From positions 1-64,000 of the forward strand of contig NZ_SJOD01000007.1 in the NCBI RefSeq assembly GCF_004331175.1: 64,000 bases of DNA, read 5' to 3'. The stretch comes from Acinetobacter sp. ANC 4178. GTDB taxonomy: Bacteria > Pseudomonadota > Gammaproteobacteria > Pseudomonadales > Moraxellaceae. A program made the position numbers and the translations under genes. Under the pieces are notes generated by a model. That model searched no databases and was not told where the DNA came from. It was given only the letters and a program-made list of their open reading frames with translations. This document shows positions 39,505 to 48,830 of the stretch, piece by piece. How positions within the stretch are numbered: position 1 is the first letter of the stretch; each line of letters starts with the position of its first letter.

Positions 39505-40452
39505 TTATTTTGATGCTTTCATTTTGTCTGGGAAAATAGGAGCTTCTAAACGTGGTCCATCATAATCAGGAATATTTCCAAAGCGTTCATCTTGATTGAC
39601 CCATTGTTCGCGTGCCAGCTGTAACTCTTCTTGCGTACGCCCGACAAAGTTCCACCACAGTAAAATTGCAGACTCAAAGGGTTCACCCCCAAGCAGTAGA
39701 ATACGTGCACCCTCATGTAATTCCACGGTAATTTCTGTTACACCTGGTTCTAGTGCCAACATGTTGTCATCATTTAATTCATGACCATTAACAACCGCAG
39801 TACCTTCTAATGCCAAAAAGCCATATTCAAATTTAGGATTCAGTGACAAACGCGTCGAGGTAGAAACGGAGGCTTTCATATCAACTCCCAGCAGCTCCGT
39901 ATGGACTTTCACAGGGGAAACTACATTCAAGAACTCGCCCACCAACACCGTAAACTCCACTTGATCCTGTTCTAAAGTCGGTAATTCTGGGTAATGATCG
40001 AAACGCGGTGCCATATTCTGCTTGTCATCCGGTAAAGCAATCCAGAGTTGTGCTGCGTGCATATGGGTTTCTGTTGCAGGGGCAACTTCGGTATGTGAAA
40101 TTCCATAACCCGCTGTCATCAAATTCACCTGTTTCGGGCGAATCAACTGTTTCGAGCCCAAACTATCCGTATGCATCATGGTGCCTTCAATCATCCACGT
40201 GAAAGTTTGCAAGCCAATATGTGGATGCGGCCCAACATCTAAACCATCGCCTTGCGGAAAGCTAACTGGACCTGCATGATCCAAGAAACACCATGCTCCG
40301 ATCATACGTTTGTGTCGGCTCGGTAAGGCGCGTTTAATGATGGTTCCTTGACCGATTTCTGCTGAACGTAGAGGAAATTCTTGAATAAATTGGTTAATAT
40401 ATTTTTCGCAGTCATCTGAATCTGAGAGTTCAATATAATTACTATTGGTCAT
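39505..40452 (-). CDS. Pirin family protein
   Basis: This is a 315-residue bicupin of the pirin family. The N-terminal cupin carries the metal ligands in PHPHIGLQTFTWMIEG and the HTDSLGSKQLIRPKQVNLMTAGYGISHTE region. Bacterial pirins include quercetinase-like enzymes and redox regulators, and the role here is unknown. It probably forms an operon with the OsmC gene. Confidence 0.9.
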   Translation of the reverse strand: MTNSNYIELSDSDDCEKYINQFIQEFPLRSAEIGQGTIIKRALPSRHKRMIGAWCFLDHAGPVSFPQGDGLDVGPHPHIGLQTFTWMIEGTMMHTDSLGSKQLIRPKQVNLMTAGYGISHTEVAPATETHMHAAQLWIALPDDKQNMAPRFDHYPELPTLEQDQVEFTVLVGEFLNVVSPVKVHTELLGVDMKASVSTSTRLSLNPKFEYGFLALEGTAVVNGHELNDDNMLALEPGVTEITVELHEGARILLLGGEPFESAILLWWNFVGRTQEELQLAREQWVNQDERFGNIPDYDGPRLEAPIFPDKMKASK

Positions 40453-40755
40453 GTTGTTATCCTAAATTATATTTTTCCAATGCCATCAGCATAGCGATAA
40501 CATTTACAAACGACCAGTTCAATTTAAAATTTGCATGCAAATCTTTATCTGAAAGATAAAAATTCCATACAATAAAATACGGCTGTCTATATAATGCAGC
40601 GCATTTATCTAATAAAATGAAAAAATATGAACAACAACAAAAAACTTAGCTTTAGATACCTATTTCAATGAAAAATGTGCATTTTATATACAAAACTGTG
40701 ATTAATGTTTATTATTTGATAAGAATGCATTGTGGATACAATGGAGCAGTAGCCT
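40453..40755. promoter_or_regulatory. Divergent promoter region with palindromes (pirin / GGDEF)
   Basis: This 303-base spacer separates the divergent pirin and diguanylate cyclase genes. It holds a perfect 14-bp palindrome (40529-40542, ATTTGCATGCAAAT) and directly beside it a 7-bp hairpin (40544-40550 with 40554-40560). Both are about 80-110 bases upstream of pirin and could be operator sites. No gene is seen. Confidence 0.5.
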
Positions 40756-42039
40756 ATGATTAAAGGAGGATATGGACAAACTGAATTGGGTCATAAGCAC
40801 AGCATTGAATTAGAAAACCGCAATAAAAGTCAGCATACGCCTGACAATAGTTATATTTTACCCTCCCAACTCTGTGAACCTGAAAATCGTGCTGCGATCG
40901 TGACTGCATTACAAGACCACAATGCAGTGATTCCTCCACAATTTGAAGAGTGTTATTACAGCTATCAAAATGTGCATCAACGACACCATCTCAGACAAAT
41001 TAATTTTTTAGCACAACTGTCCTTTCTTTGTTATTTTTTTGCAGATTGGTTTTTATTACCCGATATTGTCTATATTTCAGGCATTGCACGTACAAGCGCA
41101 GTGTTGAGCTTTATGCTACTGAATTGGGCCATGTTTAAATACTGCAAAAATATTCTAACCTTAGACTTATTACTGCCAATCTCGAGTGCCTTTGCTGCCA
41201 CAGTATGGTTCTGGCTGCTCCATCAATCCAGCAGTCCAAGTGTTTATTTTTATCAATATGCTTCGGTCATTTTTATTTTGTTGGGTTGTTTATCTATTCA
41301 GGTCCGCTTTCGACCTTCCGTTTTAACCGCCTTACTTATCAGTGCGGTCATTATTTCTGGGGTTATACATCTTAAGAATAGTGCACAACAAACTATTATT
41401 TTTTTATTGGTCTATATTCCAATTCTCATCTTCAGCCTATATATCAGTTGGAATAACACCTTAAATGCGCGTCGTACCTTCTTACGCTCTATTTTAGAAG
41501 AATGGGACCGCCATATGCTGCGTGAACTGGCACATACCGATGAGCTGACTCAATTAAATAACCGTCGCCAATTCGAATTAATTGCCGACCAAAAAATCCA
41601 TCAATGGCCACAATATCAATCTATTTGTTTACTCATGTTTGATGTTGATTTCTTTAAACGCATCAATGACAGCCATGGTCATGACATTGGCGATCAAGTT
41701 TTACAGAATATTGCAGAAATCGCGCGTAAAGAAATGCGCCGTGAAGATGTTTTGGCACGTTTTGGCGGTGAGGAATTTGTTGCGCTTCTTCCTGAAACCA
41801 CACTGGAAGATGCCATGATGATTGCCAACCGACTAAGACAAAAAATTGAATCTTCTACGGTACGTATTGGCAATAATATTCAACTTAATTTCACCATTTC
41901 GATTGGTGTATCACAGCTTGATCCTGAAGATGTTGATTTACACCTATTAATTAAAGAGGCCGATGTTGCCCTTTATCGCGCCAAACAAAATGGTCGTAAT
42001 CAAGTGGTCTGTTTTGCCCCATTACCCAATGAGGTCTAA
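40756..42039 (+). CDS. Membrane-bound diguanylate cyclase (GGDEF)
   Basis: This 427-residue protein makes cyclic di-GMP from GTP. About six hydrophobic segments (about 84-232) form a membrane sensor without a recognisable ligand domain, followed by a short linker and a GGDEF domain (about 258-420). The active site is GGEEF (337-341), so it should be catalytic. An inhibitory I-site RxxD (R328 to D331) lies five residues ahead of it. ATG at 40756 has GGAG nine bases upstream. No EAL domain is present. Confidence 0.93.
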   Translation: MIKGGYGQTELGHKHSIELENRNKSQHTPDNSYILPSQLCEPENRAAIVTALQDHNAVIPPQFEECYYSYQNVHQRHHLRQINFLAQLSFLCYFFADWFLLPDIVYISGIARTSAVLSFMLLNWAMFKYCKNILTLDLLLPISSAFAATVWFWLLHQSSSPSVYFYQYASVIFILLGCLSIQVRFRPSVLTALLISAVIISGVIHLKNSAQQTIIFLLVYIPILIFSLYISWNNTLNARRTFLRSILEEWDRHMLRELAHTDELTQLNNRRQFELIADQKIHQWPQYQSICLLMFDVDFFKRINDSHGHDIGDQVLQNIAEIARKEMRREDVLARFGGEEFVALLPETTLEDAMMIANRLRQKIESSTVRIGNNIQLNFTISIGVSQLDPEDVDLHLLIKEADVALYRAKQNGRNQVVCFAPLPNEV

Positions 42040-42067
42040 CACAATCCCTGTGCAATCAGTCCTCATT

Positions 42068-42382
42068 TCATTCTTGAACTGCATTCTGTTGCGCTAAGGT
42101 CTGTTTAAGATGTTTCATAAATTGTCCGAACTGTGGCAATAACTGCTCGAACAGTGGATGTTGTCGATTCTCCAACAGTGTTTCACCAAACAGCTTTAAA
42201 CCGACTGCAAATGCAGCGGTCGCTTCAGCATCGAATAATTTTGCCTGTTGCATACGTTCAACAATGGCCAAAATGTCATCGTGATTGCCCACCTTAAAGG
42301 CTAGTTTCTCGGTATACGTTGAAGGTTGCCCCTTGGCATCGCAAAGATGTTGTACCGTAATATGATATTGATGCTGTTTCAT
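42068..42382 (-). CDS. DUF3861 family protein
   Basis: This 104-residue soluble protein matches the DUF3861 pattern (KQHQYHITVQHL near the start; AFAVGLKLFGETLLENRQHPLF in the middle). Function is unknown. It directly follows the Fur-like gene with one base between, so it is the last gene of a PadR/Fur-like/DUF3861 operon. Confidence 0.8.
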   Translation of the reverse strand: MKQHQYHITVQHLCDAKGQPSTYTEKLAFKVGNHDDILAIVERMQQAKLFDAEATAAFAVGLKLFGETLLENRQHPLFEQLLPQFGQFMKHLKQTLAQQNAVQE

Positions 42383-42383
42383 T

Positions 42384-42815
42384 TTATTTTCCTCTAGCTA
42401 AATGTGATTGATATTCTGATTTGGGCTGCACATTCAAAGTGAGTTCAATTTTCACCAATTGCTGTTGCATTGCATCGACCAACTGCTCTAGATATTTAGA
42501 TAAATTGTCATGCTCAAAAGCTTTTATTTGCCCAGTTTGTACATCTAAGATTTGAAATTGAGTCTGTTGCTGACGCATCACAAAACTGGCTTTGGCACGC
42601 TGATGGTATTGTCGTTCAATCAATTTTGCCTGCTCCAGCTCGGTCAGGACACGATAAATAGTGGCTAAACTCAAACCACTGTGTTGCTGCTGTAGCTGTA
42701 AATACAGCTGTTCTGCACTACACGCCGTCGTGGCATCCAATAACTGCTGCAAAATCGAAGTTCTAGCTAAAGAGACTTTTAAATGTGCTTGTTTTAGTAA
42801 TTCCTGACTCTGCAT
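42384..42815 (-). CDS. Fur-like regulator lacking metal ligands
   Basis: This 143-residue protein has the Fur winged-helix domain (SLARTSILQQLLDA, then SLATIYRVLTELEQAKLIER) and a dimerisation half. The segment that in Fur carries the HHHDH and CxxC metal ligands aligns without gaps but reads Q84-T-Q-F-Q88 and D91-V-Q-T94, so both regulatory and structural metal sites are lost. Start is uncertain: ATG at 42815 or 42827. It sits between a PadR-type regulator and a DUF3861 gene. It could act as a metal-independent repressor or partner protein; that is inference. Confidence 0.8.
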   Translation of the reverse strand: MQSQELLKQAHLKVSLARTSILQQLLDATTACSAEQLYLQLQQQHSGLSLATIYRVLTELEQAKLIERQYHQRAKASFVMRQQQTQFQILDVQTGQIKAFEHDNLSKYLEQLVDAMQQQLVKIELTLNVQPKSEYQSHLARGK

Positions 42816-42833
42816 GTTGAATCTCATGAACAA

Positions 42834-43364
42834 TTAAAGCCGACTAATTGCCACAGCAGCCGCATCAATTTGTGCAGCAATTTGATGCACCGTTTCAGCA
42901 TCCACTGATTTGGCATTCAACTTTAACCGAAGTGCTGTTTTTAAATTTTCCATAGCACGATGAATATCCATCAATTCATCTTTACTTTGTATATCACGCT
43001 TGGTTTCCAACTTTTCTAATAGCTGTTGAATCACCAATTGCTGTTCTTTTAAATGTTCTTGTCCAACATCAGTAATATAAAACTGCTTACGCTCACCTTC
43101 TGTCAGTTGCACCTGAACAAAGCCCATATCTTCCAAATACGTTAAAGTCGGATAGATCGTGCCCGCACTTGGACTATAGCCACCACCCACCAACTCACTA
43201 ATATCTTTAATCAATTCATAACCATGCTTTGGAGCTTGGGCAATCAGGTACAACACCAGCAGTTTCATACGACCAGCTTCAAATAAACGACCACGACGTC
43301 CACCATGTGGGCGTTCTGGATGATGGGAGTACGACTCATAGTCATGATGAGAACCATGTTTCAT
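42834..43364 (-). CDS. PadR family regulator, YqjI-like
   Basis: This 176-residue repressor has a His-rich N-terminus (KHGSHHDYESYSHHPERPHGG) followed by a PadR winged helix (about 32-105, KLLVLYLIAQAPKHGYELI and SAGTIYPTLTYLEDMGFV) and a C-terminal helix. The His-rich tail recalls E. coli YqjI, a nickel-responsive regulator of a ferric reductase. A perfect palindrome upstream is the likely operator. It heads the operon with the Fur-like and DUF3861 genes. Confidence 0.87.
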   Translation of the reverse strand: MKHGSHHDYESYSHHPERPHGGRRGRLFEAGRMKLLVLYLIAQAPKHGYELIKDISELVGGGYSPSAGTIYPTLTYLEDMGFVQVQLTEGERKQFYITDVGQEHLKEQQLVIQQLLEKLETKRDIQSKDELMDIHRAMENLKTALRLKLNAKSVDAETVHQIAAQIDAAAVAISRL

Positions 43365-43399
43365 GATGCTTATTCGCTTTATGGATGAATTTACACTTA

Positions 43400-43425
43400 T
43401 TAAGATATATCTTTATATATCTTAA
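43400..43425. promoter_or_regulatory. Palindromic operator upstream of the PadR gene
   Basis: A perfect inverted repeat with 11-bp arms (43400-43410 with 43415-43425) and a 4-base spacer lies 36 bases ahead of the PadR gene start. Arm sequence TTAAGATATAT is typical of AT-rich PadR operators. It may also influence the divergent DUF2971 gene. Confidence 0.7.
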
Positions 43426-43560
43426 TGCAAGTAATCAGACTGATCAAATTGTTAGCGAAAAGTTCTACAACATGAATTTTCTAAATGTAGGCAAGGTAAT
43501 TACAGAATCTTTTATAGATATGAAACTTTGAGTTAACATAGTAAAAAATGAGTCTAAATC

Positions 43561-44532
43561 ATGTATATAAAATATTTAACGCGCACAGATTTTCTGGATA
43601 ATGGTTATTTTCGTATTACCCAACCTCAATATTTAAATGACCCGAATGGTGAAGCAAAATTCACACCCTTTTTTAATAGATTTTCGGATGCTGATTTAAA
43701 ATATGCCTATAAACTTTACTTATCCTCCATTTTTTATGAAGGTTCAAATATTTCAGATGAATTCTTAATTCAAAACTACTTATTACCAACAGGTGATCCA
43801 TACTCAATTGATACATTCCATAGCCTAAAAGCATTTAAAGAATTTGAAAATTTCGAAACCATGGATGGCTTTGATCGGTTTCATGCAACTGAATTTATAA
43901 AGCAAATTAATTCAAATCTTAGAACTAAATTAGATCAATCTATCGGTATATTCTCATTAACAAACTCATTCACTAATCAAGAAATGTGGTTAAAATACAG
44001 TAATCATGGTAAAGGTATAGCCATCTCTTTTGATTCAAAACATGATTTTTTCATAAAAAATCCACCTCAAAAAATCACGTATGACAATAACAAAAAAGCA
44101 TCCATTACTTTTTTCGAGAGTATGATTAGAATCAATGGACTCTTAATCCCCAATAATCTTAAAAATCCGCATGAAATTCTAAAATATTACCATGACAATT
44201 TAGACCCTATTGACCTATACGAAAGATTACTTTTAACCAAAGCAGAAAGGTGGAGTAATGAAGAAGAATCTCGAATAATTTTCGACCTAAATGATCGCGA
44301 TAATCAAAAAGACAATAAAGGTGAACTAATTGCATTAAAGAAAATTCCTTTTGAATGCTTTTCTGAATTAGTTTTCGGTTGGGATACATCAGAAGATGAA
44401 ATTAATAAAATTTTAGGTCAAATTGAAAAAAATCCCGCGTTGAAGCATTTACAGCTTAGACAAGTAGAATACGGATATCTAGAAGAATTTGATAACTTGA
44501 GAGTTCGTGAATTCAATAAAAAGAGCGCCTAA
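43561..44532 (+). CDS. DUF2971 domain protein
   Basis: This 323-residue protein has the DUF2971 hallmarks: the start IKYLTRTDFLDNGYFRITQPQYLNDP, IGIFSLTNSFTNQEMWLKYSNHGKGIAISF, and a C-terminal EESRIIF segment. The family is found widely in accessory regions, sometimes with defence genes; no function is established to my knowledge. The coding sequence is more AT-rich and Lys/Asn-rich than its neighbours, which suggests recent transfer. A terminator overlaps its stop codon. Confidence 0.82.
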   Translation: MYIKYLTRTDFLDNGYFRITQPQYLNDPNGEAKFTPFFNRFSDADLKYAYKLYLSSIFYEGSNISDEFLIQNYLLPTGDPYSIDTFHSLKAFKEFENFETMDGFDRFHATEFIKQINSNLRTKLDQSIGIFSLTNSFTNQEMWLKYSNHGKGIAISFDSKHDFFIKNPPQKITYDNNKKASITFFESMIRINGLLIPNNLKNPHEILKYYHDNLDPIDLYERLLLTKAERWSNEEESRIIFDLNDRDNQKDNKGELIALKKIPFECFSELVFGWDTSEDEINKILGQIEKNPALKHLQLRQVEYGYLEEFDNLRVREFNKKSA

Positions 44533-44541
44533 GCGCTCTTT
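44520..44541 (+). terminator. Terminator overlapping the DUF2971 stop codon
   Basis: A perfect 9-bp stem (44520-44528 with 44533-44541) has a 4-base loop that contains most of the TAA stop codon. The arms end in A and T runs. It may also stop the opposing guaA transcript. Confidence 0.7.
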
Positions 44542-44620
44542 CTTAAATCATTCTATTCTGCCGCGAGCACAGCTCTTGGCGTAATTCAAGCAAGAAGCTT
44601 CGCTTCTTGAAATCCCTGAA

Positions 44621-46189
44621 TTACTCCCACTCAATTGTCGCTGGTGGTTTAGATGACACGTCGTATACTACACGCGATACATCTTTAATTTCATTCATAA
44701 TGCGCGTCGAAATTTTATCAACCAATTCATACGGTAAGTGTGCGAAACGAGCAGTCATGAAGTCCACAGTTTCAACCGCACGCAGTGCAATTACCCATGC
44801 ATAACGACGACCATCACCGACTACACCAACTGATTTAACAGGTTGGAATACAGCAAATGCTTGTGCAGTCTTGTCGTACCAGCCGCTATCACGAAGTTCT
44901 TGCATGAAGATGTCGTCCGCAAGACGAAGAATATCTGCATATTCTTTTTTCACTTCACCCAAAATACGCACGCCCAAACCTGGACCTGGGAATGGATGAC
45001 GGTAAATCATGCTGTGTGGTAAACCTAAAGTTGTACCTAATTTACGCACTTCATCTTTAAACAAATCACGTAATGGCTCAACCAATTCAAACTCTAAATC
45101 ATCAGGTAAACCACCCACGTTGTGGTGTGATTTAATCACATGTGCTTTACCTTGCTTGCTTGCAGCAGATTCAATTACGTCTGGATAGATCGTACCTTGA
45201 GCCAAGAATTTCACGCCATCAAGTTTACGTGCTTCTTCTGCAAATACTTCAATGAACTCGCGACCAATGATCTTACGTTTTTTCTCAGGATCAACTTCAC
45301 CCGCCAACGCTGTTAAGAAACGCTCTTCTGCATCAGCACGGATCACACGGATACCCATGTTGTCTGCGAACATTTGCATCACTTGATCGCCTTCGTTTAA
45401 ACGAAGTAAACCGTTGTCTACAAATACGCAAGTCAGTTGATCACCAATCGCTTTATGTAATAAAGCAGCCACAACTGATGAATCTACGCCGCCAGATAAA
45501 CCAAGTAGAACTTTTTCATCACCAATCTGTTCACGTAGTTGTTCTACACGAAGATCGATAATGTGTTCTGGTGTCCATAAACCGCCACAGCCACAAATTT
45601 TGTGAACAAAGTTAGATAATAACTCTGCACCTTTTGCAGTATGCGTAACTTCTGGGTGGAACTGCACGCCATAGAAACGACGGCTTTCATCAGATGCCGC
45701 AGCGAATGGGCAGCTTGGTGTGCTTGCAGTTGTTGTAAAACCTTCTGGAAGACGGCTCACTTTGTCACCGTGGCTCATCCACACGTGTAATTGGTTTTCA
45801 CGGTCTTGAAGCTGACCAATTAAGTGGTCGCGCTGTTGAATATCAACTTCAGCATAGCCAAATTCGTGTACTGTACCCGCTTCAACCTTACCGCCGAGTT
45901 GTTCAGACATGGTTTGGAAACCGTAGCAGATTCCCAATACAGGCACACCTAATTCAAACACCACTTGTGGTGCACGTGGACTGCCTTCTTCATGCACACT
46001 TTCTGGTCCACCCGATAAAATAATACCGTTTGGATTAAACGCACGGATGTCTTCTTCAGACATATCGTAGGCATACATTTCAGAATAAACGCCCGCCTCG
46101 CGTACGCGACGTGCAATAAGTTGACTATATTGAGAGCCGAAATCCAGAATCAGGATACGATCTTCAGTAATTTGAGTATTGGTAGTCAT
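44621..46189 (-). CDS. guaA: GMP synthase (glutamine-hydrolysing)
   Basis: This 522-residue enzyme makes GMP from XMP, ATP and glutamine. The class I amidotransferase domain (catalytic C88 in GICYGFQ; HPEVTHT) is followed by the PP-loop ATP pyrophosphatase domain (LSGGVDSS) and the dimerisation domain, ending in IEWE. ATG at 46189 matches family starts. Beyond its stop is a hairpin (44591-44598 with 44602-44609) without a T tract. Confidence 0.97.
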   Translation of the reverse strand: MTTNTQITEDRILILDFGSQYSQLIARRVREAGVYSEMYAYDMSEEDIRAFNPNGIILSGGPESVHEEGSPRAPQVVFELGVPVLGICYGFQTMSEQLGGKVEAGTVHEFGYAEVDIQQRDHLIGQLQDRENQLHVWMSHGDKVSRLPEGFTTTASTPSCPFAAASDESRRFYGVQFHPEVTHTAKGAELLSNFVHKICGCGGLWTPEHIIDLRVEQLREQIGDEKVLLGLSGGVDSSVVAALLHKAIGDQLTCVFVDNGLLRLNEGDQVMQMFADNMGIRVIRADAEERFLTALAGEVDPEKKRKIIGREFIEVFAEEARKLDGVKFLAQGTIYPDVIESAASKQGKAHVIKSHHNVGGLPDDLEFELVEPLRDLFKDEVRKLGTTLGLPHSMIYRHPFPGPGLGVRILGEVKKEYADILRLADDIFMQELRDSGWYDKTAQAFAVFQPVKSVGVVGDGRRYAWVIALRAVETVDFMTARFAHLPYELVDKISTRIMNEIKDVSRVVYDVSSKPPATIEWE

Positions 46190-46379
46190 GACAAACAACT
46201 ATGTTAGGCAAGCGAATATAAGCGCCATATTCTAACATTTTTCCCTATATTAAGCACACTATTTGGACAATCAATAAATATATTTACAAAACAGATGTTT
46301 AAATAAAAAGCACCGAACTTGTCGATGCTATTGATCAAGATGGGATTCTGCAATCCCAGCGCTTCTGGGCTGTAGTACC

Positions 46380-46796
46380 TTATTTTTCAATTAAGGCATC
46401 TACACTCAATTTACCTGCACCATGCAGCATTAAGAAAAATAAACCACCTGCCATAGCAAAGTTTTTCATAAAGTTAATGGCATCTTCAGCACTGCCATGA
46501 AAAATGAACGCTGTGATGATACTAAAAACACCTAAGCCAAAGGCAGCAAAGCGCGCTTGAAAACCAAACAACAGTGCTAAACCACCACCAAACTCAACCA
46601 AGATGGTTAAGGGAAGTAGCGCGCCGGGTACACCCATCGCTTCCATATAACCCACCGTTGCGCCATAAGCGGTGAGTTTTCCCCAGCCTGCAACCAAGAA
46701 GATATAGGCGAGGAGCACACGGCCGATTAAACTCACAGCATTATCAAATGCAGGTTGAGTCACGATATTTTTTACAACAACATTGGGATTAAACAT
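46380..46796 (-). CDS. DoxX family membrane protein
   Basis: This 138-residue protein has four hydrophobic segments and the DoxX pattern (RVLLAYIFLVAGWGKL, LTILVEFGGGLALLFGFQAR). The family is loosely linked to redox and thiosulfate metabolism; the role is unclear. A hairpin (46341-46347 with 46352-46358) lies just beyond its stop. Confidence 0.88.
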   Translation of the reverse strand: MFNPNVVVKNIVTQPAFDNAVSLIGRVLLAYIFLVAGWGKLTAYGATVGYMEAMGVPGALLPLTILVEFGGGLALLFGFQARFAAFGLGVFSIITAFIFHGSAEDAINFMKNFAMAGGLFFLMLHGAGKLSVDALIEK

Positions 46797-46986
46797 AATT
46801 GAACCTTTTCTTAATCTTGTGGATAGGCACAGCTTAGTTTTTAATGCTTATAGAATAAATATGTATTTTTTAGACTTATCGTTTTATATATGGAACGATA
46901 GGTGAGTAAAATTAATTACTTTTTTATACTGACTTTCCGTATATGGGCTGCTAGGATTTGGCTACATTTTCGCGATGTTTTACCCC

Positions 46987-47622
46987 ATGGAACTCCTTGA
47001 TTTTATTTTACACGTAGATGACCATTTACTCGAATTTATTACAAATTATGGGGTCTGGATTTACGCTATTTTATTTTTAATTATTTTTGTCGAAACCGGT
47101 TTGGTAGTCATGCCATTTTTACCGGGTGACAGCCTGTTATTTGCTGCGGGTGCACTGGCAGCATCTACAGGAGCGATGGATCCTTGGGTCTTAGGCATTT
47201 TACTGTTTATTGCGGCAGTTTTAGGTGACACGCTGAATTACCATATTGGCAAATATATTGGACCGCGGGTGTTTGAACTTGATTCGCGTTTTATTAATAA
47301 ACAACACCTAATTAATACACAGAAATTCTTTGAAAAGCATGGCGGCAAAACCATTATCTTTGCACGCTTTGTGCCTTTTGCCCGAACTTTCGCGCCCTTT
47401 GTCGCGGGTGCTGGGCAAATGAATTATAAATTCTTTTTAACTTATAATTTAATTGGTGCTTTTGGCTGGATTGCCTCGTTTATTACGCTCGGTTATTTAT
47501 TTGGCAACATGCCTATTGTGAAAGATAATTTCACACATCTCATCTTCGGGATTATTATTATCAGTGTCTTGCCGGGTATTATTGGATTTATTCGCCAAAA
47601 ATTAGCCAAAAAGAAGGCTTAA
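46987..47622 (+). CDS. DedA family membrane protein
   Basis: This 211-residue integral membrane protein has the DedA/VTT hallmarks: FVETGLVVMPFLPGDSLLF and the FARFVPFARTFAPFVAGAG loop with its conserved arginines and glycine. The family moves undecaprenyl phosphate or other lipids across the membrane. The start is ambiguous: ATG 46987 gives MELLDFIL; another at 46975 adds four residues. It overlaps the convergent LysE gene by four bases. Confidence 0.92.
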   Translation: MELLDFILHVDDHLLEFITNYGVWIYAILFLIIFVETGLVVMPFLPGDSLLFAAGALAASTGAMDPWVLGILLFIAAVLGDTLNYHIGKYIGPRVFELDSRFINKQHLINTQKFFEKHGGKTIIFARFVPFARTFAPFVAGAGQMNYKFFLTYNLIGAFGWIASFITLGYLFGNMPIVKDNFTHLIFGIIIISVLPGIIGFIRQKLAKKKA

Positions 47623-48209
47623 AAGAAGCGCATCACCACAGGTAACATACAAATAAGCAATAACATGGCCGATCCTTTATATAAATGATCGGCTTTAATT
47701 GGCTTTAAATTCCCTGCCAAAATCGCCTTGCCAAAAACCATCCAGAACAAAGATGCAGGAATCAAAATTAAAGAAAAGACCAAAAAGACCACCCCTGCAT
47801 TCAAGCCACTATTCCACATTTCAGGGGGTAAAATTCCTGCAGAAAAAAGCAGTGCTTTCGGATTTTTCAAGATAGAAAAGAACAATTGATAAGGTCGAAT
47901 ATGTGGGTGTTTTTGATGATGTGATTGCAGATGCGTCGACTTCCATAAATGGAATGCCATCCAGAAAACATACAATGCACTTAACACATGCAGCAAAGTA
48001 ATCAAATGTGGCCAGACAGGACTGGTCAAATGGATCAACAGCGCCCACAAACTAATTGCATAGATATAGCCCAATAATTCGGCTGGTATAAGTAAAATGG
48101 TTTTAGGAATACCTTGTTGATGAGCAGAGCTTGCCAGCAATGCATTGGTCGGTCCTGGAATCAGAAACACTGCAATCATTGCAAAAACAAACAGCCAACT
48201 CTCAATCAT
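47619..48209 (-). CDS. LysE family transporter
   Basis: This 196-residue membrane protein has about six hydrophobic segments. It has the LysE-family IPGPTNALLASSA motif and SILKNPKALLFSAGILPP. The substrate is unknown. It converges with dedA. Confidence 0.85.
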   Translation of the reverse strand: MIESWLFVFAMIAVFLIPGPTNALLASSAHQQGIPKTILLIPAELLGYIYAISLWALLIHLTSPVWPHLITLLHVLSALYVFWMAFHLWKSTHLQSHHQKHPHIRPYQLFFSILKNPKALLFSAGILPPEMWNSGLNAGVVFLVFSLILIPASLFWMVFGKAILAGNLKPIKADHLYKGSAMLLLICMLPVVMRFF

Positions 48210-48429
48210 AAAAACCTATCACTCAAGTGCAAAGAGTTGCACACCTTATCTGAAAGCTGGCCCAAAGAACAAGCCAAAACCAGTCTAAATTGAGACACAG
48301 CAAATTAAACTCAATACCAAAATCAAGCTAATACACTGTTTATATTGCATTTGTTTATGAAATATTTTGAAAAACTTTCACCCCCTAGCGCTTTTAGATC
48401 CTTTCGATAGAGGGTGTGATTCTTTGGGT

Positions 48430-48816
48430 TTAAGTTCTTGGAATCACCCTAATTGGGCAATTTTTAAACTTCGCAGCTTGCACAATGGCATCCTGCTGCC
48501 CCATTAAACGTGAAATTTCGGTTTTCTTGGTATTCGAAGATTGTCCCATGTTTAATGAAACGCTTGGGCCAAATCCCCAACCTCCACCGCGACTCCAACC
48601 ACCGCCCAAGCCAACATCTACGCCAACCCCTGTGCGTTTTGCAACAGAAACACCTTGGTCTAAATATTGCTGAATTCGATCATACTCTGCCTGTAGCTGT
48701 TGGCAGTTCAGAGACTGATATTGTGTTGGAGAAACATAGGTCGGTTTGACTGTGGTCGCACACGCTGTAAGCAATACACTACTTGCAGCAAGGATAGATA
48801 AAGCAATTTTTTTCAT
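48430..48816 (-). CDS. Small lipoprotein with glycine-rich segment
   Basis: This 128-residue predicted lipoprotein starts MKKIALSILAASSVLLTAC. It continues with a helical stretch (LNCQQLQAEYDRIQQYLDQG), a Gly/Trp-rich segment (GLGGGWSRGGGWGFGPS) and a C-terminal helix. I do not recognise the family. ATG at 48816 is used; an earlier in-frame TTG would add four residues. It lies 14 bases after the parA stop codon, so it is likely co-transcribed. Confidence 0.72.
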   Translation of the reverse strand: MKKIALSILAASSVLLTACATTVKPTYVSPTQYQSLNCQQLQAEYDRIQQYLDQGVSVAKRTGVGVDVGLGGGWSRGGGWGFGPSVSLNMGQSSNTKKTEISRLMGQQDAIVQAAKFKNCPIRVIPRT

Positions 48817-48830
48817 AACTTTTCTCAATC

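Noticed and set aside
40762..40814. Strong AAAGGAGG followed by a 13-codon open frame inside the start of the diguanylate cyclase gene
   Set aside because: The spacing to its ATG is only two bases. The GGAG ahead of the main ATG is sufficient, and a leader peptide would need evidence I cannot see.
44591..44609. Hairpin near the guaA 3' end as an intrinsic terminator
   Set aside because: The stem is good but there is no T tract on the minus strand, so I did not list it separately.
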